Positions 57,675-64,000 of a stretch of DNA of 64,000 nt are shown piece by piece (within the stretch, counting starts at the first letter, position 1; every line of letters begins with the position of its first letter). The position numbers and the translations under genes were made by a program. The DNA comes from Bradyrhizobium sp. SZCCT0153 (GTDB taxonomy: Bacteria > Pseudomonadota > Alphaproteobacteria > Rhizobiales > Xanthobacteraceae), in contig NZ_JAFCKS010000008.1 of NCBI RefSeq assembly GCF_018129995.1, positions 124,001 through 188,000 of the forward strand, given 5' to 3'. A model generated the notes under the pieces. The model was not told the DNA's origin. It was given only the letters and a program-made list of their open reading frames with translations, and made no database searches.

Positions 57675-58991
57675 TCAATTCGGGACTTCTACGGTGGTTT
57701 CCACCGGCAGTGCGCCGCCGCGGATGCGGATTTCGCGGACGGGATAGGGAACCCGGATGCCCTCGCGCTTGAAGGCGTCCCACAGCGCCAGCATGACGTC
57801 GCTCTTGACGCCGTCCATGCCGTCGGGATCGGCGATCCAGAAGGTCAGCGAGAACTTCATCCCGGCTTCCGCGAACTCGGTCAGGATGGAATTCGGCGGC
57901 TTGCCCTTCTGCGCGCGCGGATGGGCGGCGGCGGTCTCTGCGGCGAGCTTGCAGACCAGTCTGGGGTCGGCATCGTAATTGGTGCCGAAGGCGATCTTCA
58001 CCAGCGTGTTCTTGTCGGTATAGGTCCAGTTGACGACCTTCTGCGTCACCAGATCCTCGTTCGGCACCAGGAATTCGCGGCCGTCGCCGGCGGCGACGGA
58101 AATATAACGCGTCTTCATCGCGCTGATCCGCCCGGTATTGTCGCCGATGGTGACGAGGTCGCCCGGCTTCACCGATTTGTCGGCGAGCAGGATGATCCCC
58201 GAGATGAAATTGGCGACGATCTTCTGCAGGCCGATGCCGATGCCGACGCCGACCGCGCCGGAGAACACCGCGAGTGCCGACAGGTCGATGCCGACCGCGC
58301 CGAGCGCAATGACAATCGCGATGGCCAGAAGTCCGATGCGGATGATCTTGACCAGCAGCACCTGCACCGACGGCGTCAGATCGGTGGTCGAATTGATCCG
58401 GCTCTCGGCGAAATTGCTGGCGATGTTGGTGAGCCAGAGTGCGATGAGCAGCAGCGCGCCGGCCTTGATCACGAGCAGGGGCGTCAGCCGCAGGCCGCCG
58501 AGCACGATCGCGACGGAATCGAGCAGGTCGACCGTCGCATCGAGCTGGCCGACGATGGAGAGCGCCGCGATGAACCACGCGGTGATCGACACCAGCTTGA
58601 CGATGAAGGCGTTGCGCAGCACCGAGGTCAGCAGCCGGATCGCGAGCCAGGCGAAGCCGAGCTTGGCGGCGACCATCAGGAGATAGCTCCGGCTCGGCCA
58701 GGTCGCGTGGTACATCACCACGCGCGAGACGATCACGAGCAGGGTGAACACCGCGGTCGAGGCGCTGGAGACCATCACCCGGACGAAGTGCCGGAGCGGC
58801 AGCGGCCAGCGCATGGCCAGCGACGTCGTGTCGAGGCGGCTGCGAACGGCGGCTTCCGTGGCATAGGCGATGCCGACCGCGGCCAGAATGAGGCCGAATT
58901 GCAGGTAGAACCAGGGTGAGGAGATTTCGGCGCCGACGCTGCGCGCGGTGGTCTGCACGAACTCCATGAAGTCTTTGAGGTCCATGTCCAT
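57675..58991 (-). CDS. MscS-family mechanosensitive channel
   Basis: A 438-residue inner-membrane channel; ATG 58991 (or 58985) is the start. Several N-terminal helices (FYLQFGLILAAVGIAYATEA, MVSSASTAVFTLLVIVSRVV and others) precede the pore helix AVFSGAVGVGIGIGLQKIVA and the MscS beta domain (SVKPGDLVTIGDNTGRISAM, VPNEDLVTQKVVNWTYTDKN). The C-terminal alpha/beta cage domain contains SLTFWIADPDGMDGVKSDVM. It should open on membrane tension during osmotic downshock. It is larger than E. coli MscS (286 residues) because of extra N-terminal helices. Confidence 0.92.
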   Translation of the reverse strand: MDMDLKDFMEFVQTTARSVGAEISSPWFYLQFGLILAAVGIAYATEAAVRSRLDTTSLAMRWPLPLRHFVRVMVSSASTAVFTLLVIVSRVVMYHATWPSRSYLLMVAAKLGFAWLAIRLLTSVLRNAFIVKLVSITAWFIAALSIVGQLDATVDLLDSVAIVLGGLRLTPLLVIKAGALLLIALWLTNIASNFAESRINSTTDLTPSVQVLLVKIIRIGLLAIAIVIALGAVGIDLSALAVFSGAVGVGIGIGLQKIVANFISGIILLADKSVKPGDLVTIGDNTGRISAMKTRYISVAAGDGREFLVPNEDLVTQKVVNWTYTDKNTLVKIAFGTNYDADPRLVCKLAAETAAAHPRAQKGKPPNSILTEFAEAGMKFSLTFWIADPDGMDGVKSDVMLALWDAFKREGIRVPYPVREIRIRGGALPVETTVEVPN

Positions 58992-59202
58992 CGGTCTCGT
59001 CGGGGAAGCGGGCGGAAGGAATTGATTCGAGGGAGCCGCAGAATCCCACAAAGGCGGCGGCCCGGCCACCGATACACCGCTAAGTGAAGTGCGTTAAGGC
59101 CGCAAAATACGGGCAGATTGCCGCGCGCGGGAGAAAATGGGTTGGCGCGCCGGTGTGGCGACGATAAGGATGCAATTCCAGCGATTTTTACCCGGAAGGT
59201 GG

Positions 59203-60996
59203 ATGGCTTCCCTCGACTCCGTCAGCATCGCCATATTGCTCGGCGCCGTCCTCGTCATGGCGGGCATCCTGTCGAGCCTGCTTGCACTGCGCTTCGGCGC
59301 GCCCTTGCTGCTCGTCTTCCTTGCGATCGGCATGCTCGCCGGTGATTCCGGTCCCGGGCAGGTCCAGTTCGACGACGTCCGCACCACCTATCTGGTCGGC
59401 TCGGTGGCGCTCGCCCTGATCCTGTTCGACGGCGGCCTGCGGACACGCTTTGCCAGCATCCGCACCGTGCTCGCGCCGTCCGTGGTGCTGGCGACGGTCG
59501 GCGTGCTCCTGACCGCGCTGATCACGGCCCCGTTCGCGAAATACGCGCTCGACCTCAATTGGACCGAGTCGCTGCTGGTCGGTGCCGTGGTGGCCTCGAC
59601 CGATGCTGCCGCCGTGTTCCTGCTGGTGCACACCCAGGGCCTGCGCCTGCGCCCGCGCGTCGGCGCGACGCTGGAGGCTGAATCCGGCACCAACGACCCC
59701 TTCGCGATCTTCCTCACGCTCATGCTGGTCGAATACATCTCGCTGGGGTCGAGCTCGGCCGGGCATGTGGCGATGGAGTTCATCCAGGAGGCGGTGCTGG
59801 GCGCCATCGTCGGCTTTCTCGGCGGACGTCTCGTCGTCATCGCGCTCAACAAGGTCGCGCTGCCGCAAGGCCTGCATGCGCCGTTCGTGACCACGGCCGC
59901 GCTCGTGATCTTCGGCGGCTCGCAGATCATGCACGCCTCGGGATTCCTCGCGGTCTATCTCGCCGGCATCATCATCGGCAACCGGCCGACGCGCGCGCAT
60001 AATTCGGTGGTGGCTTTCCTGGATGCGGCGACCTGGCTGGCGCAGATCGTGATGTTCGTGCTGCTCGGCCTGCTGGTGTCGCCGAGCCGGCTCGGCACCA
60101 GCGTGCTGCCGGCGGTCGGTGTCGCATTCGTGCTGATGCTGGTGGCGCGGCCGATCGCGGTGTTCGTGTGCCTTTCGCCGTTCCGCTTCAACTGGCGTGA
60201 AAAGATCTTCATCGCCTGGACCGGCCTGCGCGGCGCCGTCGCGATCTTCCTGGCGTCGATCCCGATGCTGGTCGGCCTGTCGAAAGCCTATCTCTATTTC
60301 GACGTGGCCTTCGTCGTCGTCATCATCTCACTGTTGCTGCAGGGCTGGACGCTGGCGCCCGCCGCGCGCAAGCTGCACGTCGCCTTGCCGCGCGCCGAGC
60401 GCGGCCCGCGGCGTGTCGAATTGGACTTGCCCGGCCAGCTCGAGCAGCAGCTCGTCGGCTATCCGGTCCGGCCCAAGAGCCTGTATTTCCGCCGCGGCCT
60501 GATCCCATCCTGGTCCAAGCCGACGCTGGTAATCCGCAACGAAAACATCCTGACGCCGCTGGAGGCCGATCCGATCGCGCCCGGAGACTACATCTATCTG
60601 CTGGCGCCGCCGGAAAAGGCCGAGTCGCTCGACCGCTTCTTCGTCGATATGCAGCCGAGCTCGACACCCGATCCGCATCTGCTCGGCGACTTCATGGTCT
60701 CCGGCGAGCACACGCTCGCCGAGCTTGCCGAAATCTACGGCGTGAAAGTCGGCGAGGACGACGGCAAGCTGACGCTCGCCGACTATTTCGACGTCCATCT
60801 CGACCGCGCGCCGAAAGAGGGCGCTGAGCTTGCGCTGGACGAGATCGTGCTGGTCGCGCGCAGCATCTCCGGCGGCCGCGTCAGCGTCGTCGGCCTCCGC
60901 CTGCCGGAGGAAGAAGAGACGCCGGCGCCGCTGACTCGCACGCAGGCCCTGCGGCGCAAGCTGGCGGATTTGTGGACCTCGGTGGCGGGGGTTTAG
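59203..60996 (+). CDS. potassium/proton antiporter (NhaP2/CvrA type)
   Basis: A 597-residue membrane antiporter. ATG 59203 follows GGAAGGTGG; the frame is open to 59137. The CPA1 exchanger domain covers about residues 1-400 (LLGAVLVMAGILSSLLALRF, ILFDGGLRTRF, GAVVASTDAAAVFLLVHTQG, LEAESGTNDPFAIFLTLMLV, which contains the Asn-Asp ion site). A TrkA_C-type regulatory domain (about 415-490) and a CorC_HlyC-like domain (about 500-580: FMVSGEHTLAELAEIYGVKV) follow. It exchanges K+ (or Na+) for protons and limits cytosolic K+ or pH. It is divergent from mscS; both serve osmotic balance. Confidence 0.93.
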   Translation: MASLDSVSIAILLGAVLVMAGILSSLLALRFGAPLLLVFLAIGMLAGDSGPGQVQFDDVRTTYLVGSVALALILFDGGLRTRFASIRTVLAPSVVLATVGVLLTALITAPFAKYALDLNWTESLLVGAVVASTDAAAVFLLVHTQGLRLRPRVGATLEAESGTNDPFAIFLTLMLVEYISLGSSSAGHVAMEFIQEAVLGAIVGFLGGRLVVIALNKVALPQGLHAPFVTTAALVIFGGSQIMHASGFLAVYLAGIIIGNRPTRAHNSVVAFLDAATWLAQIVMFVLLGLLVSPSRLGTSVLPAVGVAFVLMLVARPIAVFVCLSPFRFNWREKIFIAWTGLRGAVAIFLASIPMLVGLSKAYLYFDVAFVVVIISLLLQGWTLAPAARKLHVALPRAERGPRRVELDLPGQLEQQLVGYPVRPKSLYFRRGLIPSWSKPTLVIRNENILTPLEADPIAPGDYIYLLAPPEKAESLDRFFVDMQPSSTPDPHLLGDFMVSGEHTLAELAEIYGVKVGEDDGKLTLADYFDVHLDRAPKEGAELALDEIVLVARSISGGRVSVVGLRLPEEEETPAPLTRTQALRRKLADLWTSVAGV

Positions 60997-61006
60997 CGCC
61001 GTCTTC

Positions 61007-61028
61007 ACCCTCCCCCTCCGGGGAGGGT
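61007..61028. terminator. two-way terminator hairpin between convergent genes
   Basis: ACCCTCCCC (61007-61015) and GGGGAGGGT (61020-61028) are perfect 9-bp arms with a CTCC loop, in the 55-bp gap between the antiporter and deacetylase stops (60996 and 61052). The same CCTCCCC/GGGGAGG form recurs in rhizobial genomes, as I recall, and is a good candidate for ending both transcripts. Confidence 0.7.
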
Positions 61029-61051
61029 AAGAGCCGCCAATGCGGCACGAC

Positions 61052-61963
61052 TCACACCCCAGCCGGCACCACTTCCTTCCAATGCCGCGCGATCGCCGCG
61101 CGCGGCGCGATCCACGCTGCGCCGCTTCCGGTGATATGCGTGAGAATCCGCTCCAGCGCGCCGATACGGCCGGGGCGGCCGATCATGCGCAGATGCAGGC
61201 CGATCGACATCATCTTTGGCGCCGTCTCGCCCTCGCGGCGAAGCCATTCGAAGGCGTCGATGACGTAATCGGCGAAATCCGCGCCGTTGAAGCGCGAGGC
61301 GTTGTAATACTGCATGTCGTTGGTGTCGAAGGCGTAGGGCAGCACGAGGTGCTGCTTGCCGGAGATCTCTTTGTAATAGGGCAGGTCGTCATTATAGGCG
61401 TCGCTGTCGTAGAGGAAGCCGCCATCCTCGACCAGCAGGCGGCGCGTGTTCGGCGAGGTCGCCGAGCGCGTGTGCCAGCCGACCGGGCGTTGTCCGGTGA
61501 CGCGTTCGATCGTCGCGACCGTCCTCGCAATGACTTCGCGTTCGTCCGCTTCATCCATCCCGGCGTGGCTCTGCCAGCGCCAGCCATGCGCGGAGACTTC
61601 GTGGCCGCGCGCGACGGCGTCGCGCGCCAGCTCCGGCAAGCGCTCGACCGCACGGCCGCAGGAGCTCACGGTGACCTTGACCCCGTGCGCGTCGAACAGG
61701 TCCATGATGCGCCACCACGCGGCACGCGTGCCGTATTCGAAATGGCTGTCGATGCAGGAATCCGGGCCGTCGAGCCGATGCACGACCTCGTAGATCGCCT
61801 CGTTGCCGGCGTCGCCGTCGTTGACGGAGAACTCCGATCCCTCCTCGAAATTCACCACCAGCGACACCGCGACGCGCGCGCCGTTCGGCCAGCGCGGATT
61901 CGGCGGCGTGCCGCGGTATCCGGCGAAGTCGCGTCGTGAGAGAGGATGCTCTGCTTCGCTCAT
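61052..61963 (-). CDS. polysaccharide-deacetylase-fold enzyme (PuuE/allantoinase-like)
   Basis: A 303-residue NodB-fold hydrolase. The early motif RWPNGARVAVSLVVNFEEGS carries the metal-site Glu/Asp variation of the PuuE subfamily. EVSAHGWRWQSHAGMDEADE and RSATSPNTRRLLVEDGGFLY, with DSDAYNDDLPYY, are close to cofactor-independent allantoinases. ISMIGLHLRMIGRPGRI-like residues end the barrel. It follows the two permease genes by 4 bp, so one operon. A role in purine or related amide catabolism after import is plausible but unproven. Confidence 0.82.
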   Translation of the reverse strand: MSEAEHPLSRRDFAGYRGTPPNPRWPNGARVAVSLVVNFEEGSEFSVNDGDAGNEAIYEVVHRLDGPDSCIDSHFEYGTRAAWWRIMDLFDAHGVKVTVSSCGRAVERLPELARDAVARGHEVSAHGWRWQSHAGMDEADEREVIARTVATIERVTGQRPVGWHTRSATSPNTRRLLVEDGGFLYDSDAYNDDLPYYKEISGKQHLVLPYAFDTNDMQYYNASRFNGADFADYVIDAFEWLRREGETAPKMMSIGLHLRMIGRPGRIGALERILTHITGSGAAWIAPRAAIARHWKEVVPAGV

Positions 61964-61967
61964 GGCA

Positions 61968-62768
61968 TCAGTCCGAGGTTCCGGCCATGCGGTGCAGGCC
62001 GACGACGCGGTCGCTGACGACCAGCAGGATCACCGTGCCCGCGAGGATGAGGGTGGACAGCGCCGCCAGCGTCGGGTCGGGCGCCTCCTCGATATATTGC
62101 AGCATCCGGATCGGCAGCGTCTTGGTGCGGACGTCGGCGAGGAAGATCGACACCGGATAGTTGTCGAACGAGGCCAGGAAAGAGAAGATTCCCGCGATCA
62201 GGAATGACGGCGCCAGCGCCGGCACCATCACCCGCAGCACGCTGCCGGGATAGGTGCAGCCGAGCGTGCGCGCCGCCTCGATCAGCGTGAAGTCGAACCG
62301 CGCAAGCCCCGCGATCATGGTGCGAGCGACGTAAGGCAGCGTGATGACGAGATGAGCCACCAGCAGCGTCGCCCAGGGTGCGGTGAACCCGACGGCGCGA
62401 AAGCCCTGCAGCAGCGCGATGCCGAGCACGAGGCCCGGCATCATCAGCGGCGACACCAGCGCGGTCGCGAAGATGCCGGCGCCCGGCAGCTTTCCCCGTG
62501 CGATCGCGATCGCCGCGAGCGTGCCGCAGACCAGCGAGATCGCCGTCGAGAACAGCGCGATCTGCAGCGACAGCAGCAGCGACGGCCAGAAGCCGTCGAG
62601 CCGCGCGATCCGACCATACCATCGCGTCGATGCGCCCGTCAGCGGCAAATCAAATACCGGCGTCGGCGAGAAGCTCGCGGCGGCGATGACCAGCAGCGGG
62701 ACGACCAGGAACAGCGCCAGCCCGATCGCCATCACCCAGCAGACGATGATTGCGGTTCGCGTCATCAT
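61968..62768 (-). CDS. ABC transporter permease (PotC-like)
   Basis: A 266-residue inner-membrane permease with about six helices (IIVCWVMAIGLALFLVVPLL, LLSLQIALFSTAISLVCGTL, ATALVSPLMMPGLVLGIALL and others). The EAA loop is FDFTLIEAARTLGCTYPGSV. The start overlaps the PotB-like gene stop by 4 bp. It forms a transmembrane half of a spermidine/putrescine/2-aminoethylphosphonate-type transporter. Confidence 0.92.
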   Translation of the reverse strand: MMTRTAIIVCWVMAIGLALFLVVPLLVIAAASFSPTPVFDLPLTGASTRWYGRIARLDGFWPSLLLSLQIALFSTAISLVCGTLAAIAIARGKLPGAGIFATALVSPLMMPGLVLGIALLQGFRAVGFTAPWATLLVAHLVITLPYVARTMIAGLARFDFTLIEAARTLGCTYPGSVLRVMVPALAPSFLIAGIFSFLASFDNYPVSIFLADVRTKTLPIRMLQYIEEAPDPTLAALSTLILAGTVILLVVSDRVVGLHRMAGTSD

Positions 62769-63628
62769 TTCGGCTCCCGCGACAGGCGCGCGCTCAGCGC
62801 GACGATTGCGATCGCGATCGCCAGCAGCACGACGCCCGCCGCAGCGCCGAAGCCGGGTTCACGCGCCAGCAGATAGGCTTTTGCGATCGTGGTCGCGAGC
62901 GTCGGGTATTTCTCGCCGATCAGCAGCGTCGGCACCACATAGGCGGAGACCGAGAGCGAGAACACCAGCGCCACGCCCGCGATGATGCCGGGCAAGGTCA
63001 GCGGCAGGATCACGCGAAAGAACGTCACGACCGGCGAGGCGCCGAGCGTGGAGGCTGCTTCCGCATAACGCGGATCGAGCTGTGCGACGATCGCGTAGAT
63101 CGGCAGGATCATGAAGGGCAGGAAGATGTTGACGGCGCCGACGATCAGCGCGGTTTCGGTGAAGATCATCCGGATCGGGTCTTCGATGATGCCGAGCGCC
63201 ATCAGCGTCTCGTTGACGATGCCGTCGCTGCGCAGCAGGATCGTCCAGGCAAAGGCCTTGACGATGACGCTGGCCGCGAGCGGCAGGAACAGCGTCGCCA
63301 GCAGCACCGAGCGCAAAGGCCCGCGGGCGCGCGCCAGCGCGAAGGCGGCGGGGTAGCTGATCAGGAAGGCGATCAGCGTGGTCAAAAGGCCGAGCCGCAA
63401 CGAATTCCAGATCACGCCGAGATAATAGGGCGTGCCGAGCAGGCGCTTGTAATGCGCAAATGTCAGCCCGTTGGCGTCGACGATGCTGACGCCCAGCAGC
63501 AGCACCAGCGGCAGCGCGAACACGCCGGCGATGATGACGAAGGACGGCAGCACGAATCCAACTGCGGCGAGCCGCTCGCGGTCAACCGCGGGCGCCGACA
63601 CCGGCGCGGGAAGGGCCGCCTCGGTCAT
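62765..63628 (-). CDS. ABC transporter permease (PotB-like)
   Basis: A 287-residue permease. Helices include VGFVLPSFVIIAGVFALPLV, LLTTLIAFLISYPAAFALA, IFLPFMILPIYAIVAQLDP and IIAGVALVFSLSVSAYVVPT. The EAA-loop is YAEAASTLGASPVVTFFRVI. Start and stop overlap the neighbouring genes by 4 bp, so the ATPase, PotB and PotC genes form one coupled operon. The receptor gene was not seen and probably lies to the right of the window. Confidence 0.92.
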   Translation of the reverse strand: MTEAALPAPVSAPAVDRERLAAVGFVLPSFVIIAGVFALPLVLLLGVSIVDANGLTFAHYKRLLGTPYYLGVIWNSLRLGLLTTLIAFLISYPAAFALARARGPLRSVLLATLFLPLAASVIVKAFAWTILLRSDGIVNETLMALGIIEDPIRMIFTETALIVGAVNIFLPFMILPIYAIVAQLDPRYAEAASTLGASPVVTFFRVILPLTLPGIIAGVALVFSLSVSAYVVPTLLIGEKYPTLATTIAKAYLLAREPGFGAAAGVVLLAIAIAIVALSARLSREPK

Positions 63629-63999
63629 GCCTGCGCCTCCATCGGAAACGCGAAGGTCTCGGCCACAGGCCAGCTCAGGCGAATCTCGTCATGCAGGCGC
63701 GGGATCGCGCCGTCACGCCCCGAGAGCTCGGCAAGCAGGCTTTCGCCGGCGCCGGCATCGACCTCGACCAGCGTACGCGAGCCCTGGAACACCACGGAGC
63801 GAACGCGCCCCGCCGCGGAGTTGGCTTCGCCCTGTTCGCCCAAGCGAAGCTGCTCGGGGCGCGCAGCGACGATGACGGGGGAGCCTGCCTGGAAATTGCC
63901 GAGCGCCGACAGGCGGCCGACCCTGGTCTCGACATCGACTTTGCCGTTGCCTGCCGCCAGGACGGTGCCCGCAATCCGCGTCGACAGCCCGACGAAGTT
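63625..63999 (-). CDS. ABC transporter ATP-binding protein (PotA-like), C-terminal part only
   Basis: The frame is open to the right window edge; the stop is at 63625 and overlaps the PotB-like start. About 124 residues are visible. NFVGLSTRIAGTVLAAG and VIVAARPEQLRLGEQGE are the TOBE_2 domain that follows the nucleotide-binding domain in PotA/PotG-type ATPases. Walker motifs lie outside the window. An ATG-less internal start at 63843 is a shadow, not the gene start. Confidence 0.85.
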   Translation of the reverse strand, partial: NFVGLSTRIAGTVLAAGNGKVDVETRVGRLSALGNFQAGSPVIVAARPEQLRLGEQGEANSAAGRVRSVVFQGSRTLVEVDAGAGESLLAELSGRDGAIPRLHDEIRLSWPVAETFAFPMEAQA

Positions 64000-64000
64000 G

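Noticed and set aside
57507..58919. 470-codon open frame on the plus strand
   Set aside because: Antisense to the MscS channel gene and part of map; extremely Asp/Arg/Gln-rich, with no fold marks.

Overview
The window looks like a chromosomal segment of a Bradyrhizobium-type alphaproteobacterium (Nitrobacteraceae). The DNA is GC-rich throughout. There is an OprB porin with a RopB/Omp25-type N-terminal barrel, many ABC and Bug-type solute uptake genes, LysR/AraC/MarR regulators beside catabolic genes, and short palindromic intergenic elements of kinds I remember from Bradyrhizobium and Rhodopseudomonas genomes. This placement is by eye. No rRNA, CRISPR array, transposase or phage gene was seen. 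One tRNA gene, tRNA-Arg(CCT), is present.

Layout. 1-8 kb: a cut-off ketopantoate-reductase-like gene, small secreted proteins, a secreted alpha/beta hydrolase, a decayed acyl-CoA ligase, an RraA-like/cupin/Bug-receptor run, the tRNA and a metal-dependent amidohydrolase. 7.4-10 kb: a TlpA-DsrE-DoxX redox operon facing a LysR gene. 10-17 kb: a hydrolase/AraC pair and acyl-CoA metabolism (acyl-CoA dehydrogenase, enoyl-CoA hydratase). 16-21 kb: a LysR gene facing an FAD oxidoreductase plus a taurine/nitrate-type ABC transporter. 21.3-26.4 kb: an aromatic catabolic cluster (gentisate dioxygenase, maleylpyruvate isomerase type GST, MarR, aryl-CoA ligase, aryl-CoA monooxygenase) with a shared promoter/operator motif. 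26.5-39.5 kb: small secreted proteins, an oxidoreductase, DctA, an amino-acid-binding protein, an ATP-grasp protein, Fpr, an FMN glutamate-synthase-like protein, PilZ, a CNNM/CorC protein and a chemoreceptor. 39.5-47.6 kb: the porin, a creatininase-like enzyme and a tightly overlapping ABC-transporter/dehydrogenase/Inh-domain operon. 54.8-64 kb: mainly core functions (RadC, Map, MscS, K+/H+ antiporter) and a spermidine/putrescine-type ABC transporter with a polysaccharide-deacetylase-fold enzyme.

The most unusual region is 48.5-54.7 kb. It is a four-gene co-directional unit encoding a cytosolic subtilisin-like protease, an alpha/beta hydrolase, a three-domain HAD-SIR2-SLOG protein and a small protein with a nucleotidyltransferase-like Asp-x-Asp pattern. 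SIR2 plus SLOG is the domain pairing of the Thoeris effector ThsA. I propose that this unit is a nucleotide-signal-controlled conflict (anti-phage) system. This is an inference from domain content and has not been tested.

A second pattern is structural. Of the 13 convergent gene pairs, the six with gaps of 55 bp or more all hold a palindromic element, while the seven with gaps of 39 bp or less hold none. These elements may serve as two-way terminators.
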